Position numbers and translations under genes: made by a program | Origin: Halorubrum sodomense | GTDB taxonomy: Archaea > Halobacteriota > Halobacteria > Halobacteriales > Haloferacaceae | Assembly: GCF_900111935.1 (NCBI RefSeq) | Contig: NZ_FOYN01000002.1 | Span: forward strand, 434,001 to 498,000 | Length of the DNA: 64,000 nucleotides | Direction of reading: 5' to 3' | The notes under the pieces: generated by a model | The model's input: only the letters and a program-made list of their open reading frames with translations | What the model was told of the DNA's origin: nothing | Database searches by the model: none | Shown: piece after piece, positions 8,274-17,550 of the stretch | Layout of the letters: every line of letters starts with the position of its first letter | How positions within the stretch are numbered: position 1 is the first letter of the stretch

Positions 8274-8620
8274 TGCGGATCGACGGCGAACTCCTCCAAA
8301 GCCCCAGCCGCGAGGGCGGCGTACGCTCTCTCGAACCACGCTCCTCGTCGCTCGCTTCGCTCGCTCCTGCGGTCCTTGCGTCGTCATCAGAACGCTTCGC
8401 GTTCTGATTGGCTCACGAGAGCTCTGCTCTCGTGAACGCCTACGCCGCCCTCGCGGCTGCCCCTTTGAGTCCCGCCCGACCGCACCGCAACCGCAGCCTC
8501 ACGCCTCCCCAGCCTCGTCGGGCGCGTCCTTCGGGCTCCCTTCGGTCGCCCTCGGAGCGCCCGACTCCCTCGCGCGGCGCTCCTCGCGCCCTGCGGGCGC
8601 TCGGAGGCGCGCGCCACCGC
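8274..8620 (+). repeat. Structured intergenic repeat, copy A
   Basis: The longest of four related copies. It starts with GGATCGACGGCGAAC and the CCAAAGCCCCAGCC module. Next is an 18-bp perfect stem, P0, with arms 8306-8323 and 8441-8458, enclosing smaller hairpins. The common core CTCACGCCTCCCCAGCCTCG is at 8498-8517. A hairpin with GTCGGGCGC and GCGCCCGAC arms follows, then a GCGCCC-TGC-GGGCGC hairpin, a GGAGGC strand able to pair with GCCTCC of the core, and the end motif GCGCCACCGC. Reading frames across it have no coding character. Function unknown: mobile repeat or non-coding RNA. Confidence 0.75.
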
Positions 8621-8773
8621 TCTTGTTTATAAGTGACTGTCGCTGCCGCCCGTCGACATTTAAACAGCCAGCCGCTGTGGGCCTGCGCTGCTCCGATGGC
8701 GTCCCCTCCTGCTGCTCTCGGACACGTCCGCACACCGACACAAGATTCATATGTGTGGGAAGTGTTCACACGG

Positions 8774-8947
8774 ATGACGATGCCAGACACGAAATCGGGC
8801 CGCGAGCGGAAAGGGAGGAACAAGCGCCGCCAACTCGAGAACCACCTCGCTCGGCGCGAACTCGACGCGGACGACGAACCGCCGGAACCGTACCGCGAGG
8901 CCACAGACGCGGAGTTCCTCGCCGAGTCCGACGACGCGGCCCGGTGA
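8774..8947 (+). CDS. Small basic/acidic conserved haloarchaeal protein
   Basis: 57 residues from the ATG at 8774; a second ATG two codons later is an equally good start. The N-terminal half is highly basic (GRERKGRNKRRQ) and the C-terminal half acidic, with no membrane segment and no Cys. It has its own TATA-like sequence (TTCATATG near 8747) about 25 nt upstream. It resembles small haloarchaeal proteins of unknown function. Nucleic-acid binding is possible from charge alone. It precedes topA by about 100 nt. Confidence 0.65.
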   Translation: MTMPDTKSGRERKGRNKRRQLENHLARRELDADDEPPEPYREATDAEFLAESDDAAR

Positions 8948-9049
8948 CGGTCGCGCGCCGATTCGTTCTTTGAGGCCATCCGTCCCCGAGCCTGCCCGCA
9001 ATCTCGCGTCGCGAAAGCTTTAGACCCGGGAGCGGCGTATCTCGGCGCA

Positions 9050-11647
9050 ATGAGTCGCGGCCCCGAGCTGATAATCACGGAGAAGGACAACGCGGCGCGG
9101 CGCATCGCCGACATCCTGAGCGGCGAGTCCGCGACCGCGGAGCGGATGAACGACGTCAACGTCTACGAGTGGGGCGGCAAGCGGTGTATCGGGCTCTCCG
9201 GCCACGTCGTCGGCGTCGACTTCCCCGCCGAGTACAACGACTGGCGCGACGTCGAGCCCGTCGAGCTGATCGACGCGCCCGTCACGAAGACCCCGACGCA
9301 GGAGGGGATCGTCGCCGCGCTCCGGCGGCTCGCCCGCAACGCCTCGCGGGTCGTCATCGCGACCGACTACGACCGCGAGGGCGAGCTGATCGGCAAGGAG
9401 GCGTACGAGCTCGTCCGCGAGGTGAACGAGGGCGTCCCCGTCGACCGCGTGCGCTTCTCGTCGATCACCGAAAACGAGGTCCGGGAGGCGTTCGCGAACC
9501 CCGACGACCTCGACTTCGAGCTGGCGGCCGCCGGCGAGGCTCGCCAGACTATCGACCTCACGTGGGGCGCGGCGCTCACTCGGTTCCTCTCACTGTCCGC
9601 GCGACAGATGGGCGACGACTTCATCTCCGTCGGCCGGGTCCAGGGCCCGACGCTCAAGCTCATCGTGGACCGCGAGCGGGAGATCCAGGCGTTCGACCCC
9701 GAGTCCTACTGGGAGCTGACGGGCGAGCTGGCGAAGTCGGGCGGCGACCCGTTCGAGGCGCGCTACTTCTACTTAAACGACGAGGGCAACGAGCGCGAGC
9801 GCGTCTGGGACGAGGCGGTCGCCGAGACGCTCACCGAGGCGCTCGCCGCGGCCGAGGGCGCGACCGTCGACGACGTGACTCGTCGGACACAGACCGACGA
9901 CCCGCCGACGCCGTTCAACACCACCGCGTTCATCCGCGCGGCGGGGTCGCTCGGCTACTCCGCGCAGCGCGCCATGTCCCTCGCGGAGGACCTCTACACC
10001 GCGGGCTACGTCACGTACCCGCGGACCGACAACACGGTGTACCCGGACGATCTGGAGCCCGAGGAGCTGATCGAGGAGTTCTCGGCGGCCTCGACGTTCG
10101 GCCAAGACGCCGCGAGCCTGCTCGCCGAGGACCGCGAGATCGAGCCGACCGAGGGCGACGAGGAGACGACGGACCACCCGCCGATCCACCCGACCGGTGA
10201 GCTCCCCTCGGCCTCGGACCTCTCCGACGACGAGTGGGAGGTGTACGAGCTGATCGTCCGCCGCTTCCTCGCCACCTGCGCCGACCCCGCGACGTGGGAG
10301 CGGCTGCGCGTCGTCGCGCTCGCGAACGGCGAGGCGACGCCCATCGCCGAGGGCGCCGACGGGCTCGCCGCGCTCCGTAACCCGGACGACGCGGCGACGC
10401 CGGCCGACCTCGTCGCGGACGGCGGCCTCCGGCTGAAGGCCAACGGGAAACGGCTGCTGGAGGCCGGCTACCACGAGGTCTACCCGTACCGCTCCAGCGA
10501 CGAGCGGATCGTTCCCGACGTCGAGGTCGGCGAGACGCTGTCGCTGTCGGACCGCGCCACGGAGGGCAAGGAGACGCAGCCGCCCCGTCGCTACGGGCAG
10601 TCCCGGCTCATCGAGGAGATGGAGAAGCGACAGCTGGGGACGAAGGCGACCCGCCACCGGACCATCGAGAAGCTGTACGACCGCAATTACGTCGAGGGCG
10701 ACCCGCCCCGGCCGACCCGGCTGGCCGAGGCGGTGGTCGAGGCGGCCGAGGAGTTCGCCGACCGGATCGTGAGCGAGGAGATGACCGCCCAGCTCGAACG
10801 GGACATGGCGGCCATCGCGGCCGGCGAGAAGGAGTACGACGAGGTGACCGAGGCCTCCCGCGACCTGCTCTCGCGCGTGTTCGACGACCTCACCGAGTCG
10901 CGCGAGGCGGTCGGTGACCACCTCCAGACGTCGCTGAAGGCCGACAAGACGCTCGGGCCGTGTCCGGAGTGCGGCTCGGACCTCCTCGTTCGGAAATCGC
11001 GGCAGGGGTCGTACTTCGTCGGCTGCGACGGCTACCCCGACTGCGAGTACACCCTGCCGCTCCCCTCGACCGGGAAGCCGATCATCCTCGACGAGACCTG
11101 CGATGACCACGATCTCCGCCGCGTGAAGATGCTCGCCGGCCGGAAGACGTTCGTCCACGGCTGCCCGCAGTGTAAGGCCGACGAGGCCGACGAGCAGGAA
11201 GACGAGGTGATCGGTGTCTGTCCGGACTGTGGCGAGGAGCACGGCGGCGACCTCGCGATCAAGCGGCTCCGCTCCGGCTCCCGGCTCGTCGGCTGTACGC
11301 GGTACCCCGACTGCGACTACTCGCTGCCGCTCCCCCGCCGCGGCGAGATCGAGATCACCGACGAGCGCTGCGAGGAACACGACCTCCCGCACCTCCGGGT
11401 CCACTCCGGCGACGACCTGTGGGAGCTGGGGTGTCCGATCTGTAATTACCGCGAGTTCACGGCCCGCCAGGAGGGGTCGGAGCTTCAGGCAGTCGACGGG
11501 ATCGGAGAGAAGACCGCCGCGAAGCTGAAAGACGCCGGCGTCGACGGCGTCGACGAACTCAAGTCGGCCGACCCGGACGACCTGGCGGCCGACGTCGACG
11601 GCGTCGGGGTCGACACCGTCCGCGACTGGCAGGCGAAGGCCGACTGA
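9050..11647 (+). CDS. topA: DNA topoisomerase I, type IA
   Basis: 865 residues. It relaxes negative supercoils by a 5'-phosphotyrosine mechanism. The TOPRIM domain has its acidic triad in DYDREGE (D106, D108, E110). The active-site Tyr is Y323 in YPRTDN. The C-terminal third carries tetracysteine zinc ribbons, beginning with CPECGSD and CPDCGEE, each with a YPDCxY motif. A C-terminal helix-hairpin-helix region (VDGIGEKTAAKL, about residues 815-865) is a haloarchaeal extension that probably adds DNA binding. The start ATG gives the expected SRGPELIITEKDNAARRIA N-terminus. The length is normal for haloarchaea. Confidence 0.97.
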   Translation: MSRGPELIITEKDNAARRIADILSGESATAERMNDVNVYEWGGKRCIGLSGHVVGVDFPAEYNDWRDVEPVELIDAPVTKTPTQEGIVAALRRLARNASRVVIATDYDREGELIGKEAYELVREVNEGVPVDRVRFSSITENEVREAFANPDDLDFELAAAGEARQTIDLTWGAALTRFLSLSARQMGDDFISVGRVQGPTLKLIVDREREIQAFDPESYWELTGELAKSGGDPFEARYFYLNDEGNERERVWDEAVAETLTEALAAAEGATVDDVTRRTQTDDPPTPFNTTAFIRAAGSLGYSAQRAMSLAEDLYTAGYVTYPRTDNTVYPDDLEPEELIEEFSAASTFGQDAASLLAEDREIEPTEGDEETTDHPPIHPTGELPSASDLSDDEWEVYELIVRRFLATCADPATWERLRVVALANGEATPIAEGADGLAALRNPDDAATPADLVADGGLRLKANGKRLLEAGYHEVYPYRSSDERIVPDVEVGETLSLSDRATEGKETQPPRRYGQSRLIEEMEKRQLGTKATRHRTIEKLYDRNYVEGDPPRPTRLAEAVVEAAEEFADRIVSEEMTAQLERDMAAIAAGEKEYDEVTEASRDLLSRVFDDLTESREAVGDHLQTSLKADKTLGPCPECGSDLLVRKSRQGSYFVGCDGYPDCEYTLPLPSTGKPIILDETCDDHDLRRVKMLAGRKTFVHGCPQCKADEADEQEDEVIGVCPDCGEEHGGDLAIKRLRSGSRLVGCTRYPDCDYSLPLPRRGEIEITDERCEEHDLPHLRVHSGDDLWELGCPICNYREFTARQEGSELQAVDGIGEKTAAKLKDAGVDGVDELKSADPDDLAADVDGVGVDTVRDWQAKAD

Positions 11648-11774
11648 CCCGCCGCGACGCCGACTCCGCCCGCCTCCATCGAGCCGCAACCGCTGGCTCC
11701 CCCGACGCGGCGGGTCTCGCCGCGACCCCTAAAAGCATAAACACAAATATCCGGAGCGTCTCAATAGGCAACAG

Positions 11775-13304
11775 ATGGGAGACCGCGACGCGGACCCCCC
11801 GGGCGACGCGCCGTCGACGTCGGACGGCGACGCCGCCACCGGAATTCTCCGGGCGTTCGTCGAGGCGATCCCGACCCCGACGCTGGTCTGTGACCCGGAG
11901 ACGCTGACGATCCGGGCCGCGAACCCGCCCGCCGTCGACCTCCTCGGGCACGACCGCGGCACGCTGACGCTGATGGGCCTCTCCGATGTCGGCGAGACGG
12001 ATACCACAGTCGCCGGGGAGCCGGTCAACGACGTCGCCGCGGCGGCCGCCGATTCCCCCGCTTCCGGCGGGCCCGACTCCCCGGTCGAGCGGTTCGAGTG
12101 GGACGTCCGGCTCGGCGACCCGGGGCTCCGGGTCGACGCGGCGCTCCACGCGGCGACGATAGCCGGCGACGAGTGGCTCGTCGTCGGGCTCTCCGACGCC
12201 ACCGACCGCGTCGCCGCGGAGACCCAACGCGACGCGGAGCGCCGACTGGTCGACGCCGTCGCGGCCGCGGTGCCGCTCGCGCTGTTCCGCTGTACGGAGG
12301 AGGGGACGCTCGCCCGGTGGAACGACCGGCTGGCGACCGACTCCGGCTACGGGCCCGAGTCGCTGTCGGGGCGCGCGCTCACCTCGCTGTTCGACGAGGG
12401 GACGAGGGGGGCCGTGAGCGACGCGCTCGCCCGGGTGTACCGCGAGGGCGAGGTGGTCTCCAGCGAGGCGCGGCTGCTCACCCGCTCCGGCGAGCGCGTC
12501 CCGTACCGGCTCTCGGTCGGTCCCGTCACCGACGGCGACCGGGTCGTCGGCGCGGTCGGCGTCGGCGAGGACCTCACCGAGGCGTCGCTCAGGGAGGAGC
12601 GACTCGCGGTGTTGACGCGCGTACTGCGCCACAACTTCCGGAACGACCTCAACGTGGTCACCGGGTTCACCGGGCGGGCCATCGAAGCGATCGACGACCC
12701 GGACTTGGCCGCCGAACTCGAACGGGTCGTCGACACCGCCGAGCGGTTACTGCGCCTCGGAGAGACCTCGCGAAAGGTGGAGCGGCTGCTCTCCCGGCGC
12801 CCCTCGCCGCGGCCGGTCGCGCTCGCGCCCGCGGTGGACGCGGCGCTCGAATCGCTCGACTCGGCCGTCCGCGGGCGGGCCGCCGTCGACGTCGACATCC
12901 CCGAGGGGCTCGCCGTCTCCGCCGTCGCGTTCCTCCCCGAAGCGATCACCGAACTCGTCGACAACGCGATCCGGCACAACGACACCGACGACCCGCGGGT
13001 CCGGATCTCGGCCGCGGAGCTGCCGAGCGAGTCGTGGGTCTCGCTCGTCGTCGCGGACGACGGACCGGGGATCCCGCCGGCCGAGCGCGCCGTGCTCACC
13101 GGCGAGGAGACGCCGCTCGAACACGCGAGCGGGCTCGGGCTCTGGTACGTGAACTGGATCGTCACCGCGGGCGGCGGGAGCCTCGACATCGCCGAGAGCA
13201 AGGCCGGCGGGAGTCGGATCGAGCTCTCGCTGCGGGCCGCGGAGGAGCCGCTCCCGGAGGACGCGGAGCTGTTCGACCTCGACGCGTTCGACGGCGACAC
13301 GTAG
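11775..13304 (+). CDS. Cytosolic PAS-domain sensor histidine kinase
   Basis: 509 residues with no membrane segment, so the signal is probably intracellular. A first PAS-like domain covers about 22-140 and a second about 155-265. The phosphoacceptor helix has the haloarchaeal H-box LRHNFRNDLNVV with H286. The ATP-binding domain shows an N-box (ELVDNAIRHN, near 393-402), a G1 box (DDGPGIP, near 428-434) and a G2 box (GLGLWYV, near 453-459). No response regulator is adjacent, as is common for haloarchaeal orphan kinases. The ATG at 11775 follows an AT-rich promoter-like stretch (CATAAACACAAATATC). The ligand cannot be read from the sequence. Confidence 0.92.
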   Translation: MGDRDADPPGDAPSTSDGDAATGILRAFVEAIPTPTLVCDPETLTIRAANPPAVDLLGHDRGTLTLMGLSDVGETDTTVAGEPVNDVAAAAADSPASGGPDSPVERFEWDVRLGDPGLRVDAALHAATIAGDEWLVVGLSDATDRVAAETQRDAERRLVDAVAAAVPLALFRCTEEGTLARWNDRLATDSGYGPESLSGRALTSLFDEGTRGAVSDALARVYREGEVVSSEARLLTRSGERVPYRLSVGPVTDGDRVVGAVGVGEDLTEASLREERLAVLTRVLRHNFRNDLNVVTGFTGRAIEAIDDPDLAAELERVVDTAERLLRLGETSRKVERLLSRRPSPRPVALAPAVDAALESLDSAVRGRAAVDVDIPEGLAVSAVAFLPEAITELVDNAIRHNDTDDPRVRISAAELPSESWVSLVVADDGPGIPPAERAVLTGEETPLEHASGLGLWYVNWIVTAGGGSLDIAESKAGGSRIELSLRAAEEPLPEDAELFDLDAFDGDT

Positions 13305-13319
13305 CTCTCGGGGACCCGC

Positions 13320-13679
13320 TCACTCGACCAGCCGAAGCTCGTCGCCGACCGCCACCGACTCGGCCGCGCCGGCCGGCAGTTCGACGACGGTGTCGGCGCG
13401 GCCGCGGCCCAGCCCGACGAACGTCGCGAGCCGCTTTTTCGCCCTCACCTCACCGTCGACGAGCCACACCGCGTCGATCCCGAACGGCACGAACAGCATG
13501 TGGAGCCACCGCGTGTCGGGCTCGTCGAAGGGGAACACCAGCGCGTAGTCGTCCGGGACAGACCGTCGGAACATCAGCCCTCGGGCCCGTTCGAGCGTCG
13601 AGCGCGCGACGTCGACGTCGCTCGCGAGGACGGTCTCAAACCGGTCGCTCCCCGACTCGGGGCGGTGAACGAGTCGCAC
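13320..13679 (-). CDS. DUF192 family protein
   Basis: 119 residues. The DUF192 fold is recognised by RARGLMFRRSVP, by WLHMLFVPFGIDAVW, and by the late ELPAGAAESVAVGDEL motif. Family members often have signal peptides; this one has none, so it is probably cytosolic. The biochemical role of the family is unsettled. It converges on the kinase gene with only a 15-nt gap. Confidence 0.9.
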   Translation of the reverse strand: MRLVHRPESGSDRFETVLASDVDVARSTLERARGLMFRRSVPDDYALVFPFDEPDTRWLHMLFVPFGIDAVWLVDGEVRAKKRLATFVGLGRGRADTVVELPAGAAESVAVGDELRLVE

Positions 13680-13724
13680 GCCCGCACCCTCGCCGCGGGC
13701 GGATAAATAGCCTCCCGTTCGGGG

Positions 13725-13979
13725 TTAGCTCGCGCTCCCGTACGTCTCTTCGAGGTACTCGACGATGTCGTCGCTCTCGGGCATCCCCTCGACCCCGTGC
13801 TCCTCGTCGACGAGGACGGGGACGCCGGTCTGCCCGGAGACCTCCTCGACCTCGGTGCGCTCGCCGTGCGAGCGCGGCACCATCACGGAGTCGTACTCTA
13901 CGTCGAGTTCCGACAGCTTCGTCTTTACCTTCGCGCAGTACGGACAGCCTTCCAGTTCGTAGAGGGTTAGATTCGCCAT
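13725..13979 (-). CDS. Glutaredoxin-like protein
   Basis: 84 residues from the ATG at 13979; a GTG three codons upstream is an alternative. The redox motif CPYC follows the first beta strand (residues 12-15). The cis-Pro is in TGVPVLVDEE and the C-terminal helix starts at ESDDIVEYLEE. It probably reduces disulfides or receives electrons from small thiols. A second, longer homologue lies at 55.9-56.2 kb. The gene is just upstream of the DUF192 gene on the same strand, 45 nt apart. Confidence 0.92.
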   Translation of the reverse strand: MANLTLYELEGCPYCAKVKTKLSELDVEYDSVMVPRSHGERTEVEEVSGQTGVPVLVDEEHGVEGMPESDDIVEYLEETYGSAS

Positions 13980-14252
13980 CACCGTCACGTACGGCCCGGA
14001 TCCGTAAAGAGGTGCGGCCGCGGATGCGTCGGGCGCGCACGGGCGGTCGGGGCGGGCGCATCGACGATCGTCCCGTCCCGGCCGTGGACTCGGGGAGAGG
14101 GGAGGCTACCGGGTAGTGCGCGAAAACGGGGGAAAATCGGAGCGTTCGAACGGGGGAAGTCGTCGGGCGATCGCGGTCGGGTCGACGCCTATGGAGATCT
14201 GTTTCCGACGGATTCCCGGCTTGCGGGTCGCTTTCGCTCCCCGCTCGCCGTC

Positions 14253-14305
14253 CGAGGTTCCGAAGGAACCTCGCTTACATCGACTGCGTCAGGCGGAGCC
14301 TGACG
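14253..14305 (-). other. Two perfect hairpins 3' of the thermosome gene
   Basis: CGAGGTTCC-GAA-GGAACCTCG (14253-14273) and CGTCAGGC-GGA-GCCTGACG (14287-14305) lie 30-80 nt beyond the thermosome stop codon in its direction of transcription. They may form a stable 3' UTR or processing end. No clear T-run follows, so I do not call them an intrinsic terminator. The rest of the 13.98-14.25 kb gap shows nothing I can name. Confidence 0.5.
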
Positions 14306-14333
14306 GTCTATGGAAACCGGTCAGAGACCGATT

Positions 14334-15992
14334 TTACATAGCGCCGCCCATACCGCCCATGCCGCCCATGCCGCCGCCGGGGGCGCCGCCCTCGTCGTCG
14401 CCGCCCGACGTCGAGAGGTCGCCCGCCGAGATGATGTCGTCGATTTTCAAGACCAGGTTCGCCGCCTCGGCCGCCGAGGAGATCGCCTGCTCTTTCGCGT
14501 GGGCCGTCTCGACGACGCCCGCGTCGGCCGTGTCGACGACCTCGTCCGCGAACACGTCGAGCCCGGCGTTCCGGTCGCCGGCCTCGTGGGCCGCGCGCAG
14601 GTCGACCAGCAGGTCGATCGCGTCGAGGCCCGCGTTCTCCGCGAGCACGCGGGGAATCAGTTCGAGGGAGTCCGCGAACGCCTCGACCGCGAGCTGCTCG
14701 CGGCCGGAGACGGAGTCGGCGTAGTCGCGCAGGCGGCGCGCGATCTCGACCTCGACCGCGCCGCCGCCGGGCAGGGTGCGCCCGTCGGAGACGGTCGTCG
14801 AGACCACGTCGATGGCGTCCTGAATGCCGCGTTCGAGCTCGTCGACGACGTGCTCGGTGGTGCCGTACAGGAGGAGCGTGACGCCGTGGGCGTCCTCGCC
14901 CTCGACGTAGAACAGCTCCTCGTCGTCGTCGCGCTCGATCGAGCCGACCGCGAGGTCGTCGGCGGTGAGCGAGTCGAGGTCGGTGACGATCGGCGCGCCG
15001 AGGACGTTCTTCAGGAACGTCAGGTCGGACTTCTTCGTCCGGCGGACCGCGAGGATGCCCTCCTTCGCGAGGTAGTGCTGCGCGAGGTCGTCGATGCCCT
15101 TCTGACAGAAGACGACGTCGGCGCCGGAGTCGACGATCTGATCGACCTTCTCGCGGAGCTGCTCTTCCTCCTGGTCGAGGAACTTCTGGAGCTGGTCCGG
15201 GGAGTCGACGTTGACGGAGGTGTCGACGTCGGCCTCCTCGACCTCGATCGGGTCGTTGAGGAGGAGGACATTCGCCGACTCGAAGTCGGTCGGCATGTCC
15301 TCGTGGACCGGGTCCTTGTCGATCGCCGCGCCGGAGAGCAGGCGGGACTCGCCCGCCGCGCGACCGGTGCGCGTCTCGATGTTGAGGTTCGCCAGGTCGA
15401 CCACGTGAGAGCCGTCGTCGGCCTCGACCGTGACGCCCTGAATCGCGCGGACGACGAGGTCGGCGAGGGTCTCCTTGTCGAGTTCGGCGCCCTTCCCGGT
15501 CATCGACGTCTCGGCGACGTTCCGCAGCGTCTCCGTGTCGTCGGGGTCGACCCGGGTGGCGACCTCGTCGACCTGCTCACGGGCGTACTCGCTCGCGAGG
15601 TTGAACCCCTTGATCACCGCCGTCGGGTGGATGTCCTGCTCGAGGAGGTCCTGGGCGTTTTTCAGCAGCTCGCCCGCGATGGCGACCGCGCTGGTCGTCC
15701 CGTCGCCGGCCTCGTCCTCCTGTGTCTCGGCGACCTCGACGACCATCTCGGCGGTCGGGTTGTCGATGTCCATCTCCTGGAGGATGGTGACGCCGTCGTT
15801 GGTGATGGTGACGTCGCCCGTCGAGGTGACGAGCATCTTGTCCATCCCTTTCGGTCCGAGCGTCGATCGGACGGACTCGGCGACGCCGCGCGCCGCGGAG
15901 ATGTTGTACTCCTGTGCGTCCTTGTCCTGGACGCGCTGGGCGTCCTCGCCCATGATGATCATCGGCTGGCCCTGCTGCATTCGCTGACTCAT
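14334..15992 (-). CDS. ths: Thermosome subunit (group II chaperonin)
   Basis: 552 residues. An ATP-dependent protein-folding chaperonin of the CCT/thermosome class, assembling into double rings in the cytosol. The nucleotide-binding motif GDGTTS is present, as are LGPKGMDKML near the N-terminus and the GGMGGMGGM C-terminal tail typical of haloarchaeal subunits. The ATG at 15992 gives MSQRMQQGQPMIIMGEDAQR, the usual family start; an upstream in-frame extension is rejected because it spans the promoter. Only one subunit gene is in the window, and others may be elsewhere in the genome. Confidence 0.97.
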   Translation of the reverse strand: MSQRMQQGQPMIIMGEDAQRVQDKDAQEYNISAARGVAESVRSTLGPKGMDKMLVTSTGDVTITNDGVTILQEMDIDNPTAEMVVEVAETQEDEAGDGTTSAVAIAGELLKNAQDLLEQDIHPTAVIKGFNLASEYAREQVDEVATRVDPDDTETLRNVAETSMTGKGAELDKETLADLVVRAIQGVTVEADDGSHVVDLANLNIETRTGRAAGESRLLSGAAIDKDPVHEDMPTDFESANVLLLNDPIEVEEADVDTSVNVDSPDQLQKFLDQEEEQLREKVDQIVDSGADVVFCQKGIDDLAQHYLAKEGILAVRRTKKSDLTFLKNVLGAPIVTDLDSLTADDLAVGSIERDDDEELFYVEGEDAHGVTLLLYGTTEHVVDELERGIQDAIDVVSTTVSDGRTLPGGGAVEVEIARRLRDYADSVSGREQLAVEAFADSLELIPRVLAENAGLDAIDLLVDLRAAHEAGDRNAGLDVFADEVVDTADAGVVETAHAKEQAISSAAEAANLVLKIDDIISAGDLSTSGGDDEGGAPGGGMGGMGGMGGAM

Positions 15993-16015
15993 ACAGCGTT
16001 TGATTGATTGTGATT

Positions 16016-16025
16016 CTATATAAAT
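16016..16025 (-). promoter_or_regulatory. TATA box of the thermosome gene
   Basis: On the minus strand the sequence is CATTTATATAGA (16014-16025 region), centred about 28 nt before the ATG. This predicts a leaderless or nearly leaderless mRNA. The strong TATA box fits a highly expressed, probably heat-inducible gene. Confidence 0.65.
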
Positions 16026-16215
16026 GTCTCGTTGACGGCCGGCCGGCTGCGAGCGATCGATCCCGAGACGCGTCACCGGAAACCGCACGACATCCCGCCG
16101 TTCGGTCGTAATTCGTGTGGGGAGTTAGCATTGATCTTCGTCCGTCAGTGAACGCCGATTCTCGGGCATTTATATGTTACTTCGCGCTCCCGCGTTACCC
16201 CGGACTACTCCCGCG

Positions 16216-16800
16216 TCACACCGGAACTCCGCCGGCCAGGAGCGCGGCGTCGACGAGCAGCAGGACGGCCAGTCCCGCGCTCGCTAGCAGGTAGGGTCGG
16301 GCGACCGCCGCCAACCGGGCGGATCCGGGCGTGCGCCCGACGCCGTCGAGCGCGTCGATGGGAAACCCCTCGGCCATGTACCGGCCCCACCCGACCTCGG
16401 GGTCGACCTCGCGGCGCATCCGGAGGACGCCCAGTTCGACGAGGCCATTCATTACGCCCCACAGCGACAGCATCGCGAGGACGGCCCGTCCCCGGCCGGT
16501 CGTCGCGAGGGCCTCCAGCGGCGTGTACAGCCGCCAGATCATGTACGCGCCCGTGGCGGGGAGGACGACCCCGGTCCAGCGCGTGACCATGAGGAGGCGG
16601 TGCGCGGCGTCGACGAACGCGTCGCGGCCGAGCGTCCCGTCGGTCGCCCGCGGCAGGGTCGCGTAGACGACGTACAGCGTCGCACCGGTCCACAGGGCCC
16701 CGGAGAGCACGTGGAGGACGAAGGCAGTCGTGAGCACCACGGGACCGACTGGGAGCGAGAGCGGCAAAAAGGCCGCCCCGGACAGGATCGGTGCGGTCAC
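16216..16800 (-). CDS. CopD-like multipass membrane protein
   Basis: 194 residues with about four or five membrane segments. A His in the first helix (AFVLHVLSGALWTGATLYVVY), the W/R-rich loop after AHRLL and the segment RWTGVVLPATGAYM resemble the CopD/DUF2269-type membrane family, which is linked to copper resistance or haem-like cofactors. Haloarchaeal members are often annotated as CopD family or transporter. No copper genes are nearby, so the role is open. The gene lies downstream of the small DUF protein gene on the same strand. Confidence 0.75.
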   Translation of the reverse strand: MTAPILSGAAFLPLSLPVGPVVLTTAFVLHVLSGALWTGATLYVVYATLPRATDGTLGRDAFVDAAHRLLMVTRWTGVVLPATGAYMIWRLYTPLEALATTGRGRAVLAMLSLWGVMNGLVELGVLRMRREVDPEVGWGRYMAEGFPIDALDGVGRTPGSARLAAVARPYLLASAGLAVLLLVDAALLAGGVPV

Positions 16801-16803
16801 AGC

Positions 16804-16893
16804 GGTCCGTCACTCAGCGTCGGTCCGTCACTCAGCGTCGGTCCGTCACTCAGCGTCGGTCCGTCACTTCGCGTCGGTCCGTCACTCAGCGTC
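16804..16893 (-). repeat. Five 18-bp tandem repeats spanning a stop codon
   Basis: The unit GGTCCGTCACTCAGCGTC occurs five times end to end, with one unit differing by a few bases. Each unit holds a copy of the last codons and stop of the gene at 16882-17418, so four extra copies lie in its 3' untranslated region. The array ends just before the start codon of the downstream CopD-like gene. The 18-nt period keeps frame. Confidence 0.9.
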
Positions 16894-17418
16894 GGTTGGC
16901 ACCGCGTCCAGCGCCGCCTCGACGACCCGCACCGCGCTCGCGCCGTCGCGGCGGGGGACCACGCAGACGAGCGCGTCGCCAGCCGCGCCCGCGGCCACGA
17001 CCCCGACGTCCGCGGCGGCGAGCCTGCCGAGCGCGCCCGCCAGCGCGGCGGGGTCGACGTCGCCCGCCGCGAGGATCGCCGTGCGGTCGCCGCCGTCGAC
17101 GACCCCCGCGCCGCCGACGCGGAGGAGAGGGACATCACCCGGGTCGCCGTCGTCCGCGTCGGCGGCGTTCGCGTCGTCGACCACGCCCACGCCGCTCCGC
17201 ATGGTGACGCTCGCGGTGCGCGCCTCCGTCTCGTACGCCGGGAGGTCCTCCCGGAAGCGGCGGAGTGCGGCCGCGATCGCGTCCGGGTCGCCGTCGAGGT
17301 CGGCCCGCTCGGCGAGCCAGGTCGCGGCGGCGCTGTGGTTCACCAGTCCGGCGCGGAGCGCGTCCCGGATGAACGGGTTCGCTCGGACCGCCTCCCGCGT
17401 CTCGGCTGCCAGCGACAT
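16882..17418 (-). CDS. Uncharacterised haloarchaeal protein (DUF7523-like)
   Basis: 178 residues. An N-terminal helical part begins MSLAAETREAVRANPFI with alternating Arg/Ala helices (about 1-60). A second alpha/beta half has a small regulatory-like domain (VRVVEAALDAVP at the end), resembling ACT-type folds only loosely. The ATG at 17418 is the first good start. The gene precedes the CopD-like gene on the same strand and its stop codon is embedded in the tandem array. No catalytic motif is seen. Confidence 0.7.
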   Translation of the reverse strand: MSLAAETREAVRANPFIRDALRAGLVNHSAAATWLAERADLDGDPDAIAAALRRFREDLPAYETEARTASVTMRSGVGVVDDANAADADDGDPGDVPLLRVGGAGVVDGGDRTAILAAGDVDPAALAGALGRLAAADVGVVAAGAAGDALVCVVPRRDGASAVRVVEAALDAVPTDAE

Positions 17419-17550
17419 GCGCGAGGCTGCGCGTCGGGCGGGCAAGATCGTTTCGGTCGCGCCGGGGATCCCGCCCCGGAGACGGATCGGAGATTCTCGT
17501 CGCCCCGCAGCCTCCGAAGTCCCTAAGAGCGGCGCGCCCCCAGCACGGGT

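Noticed and set aside
14310-16007. Plus-strand open frame opposite the thermosome
   Set aside because: Shadow of the thermosome gene; no domain signature.
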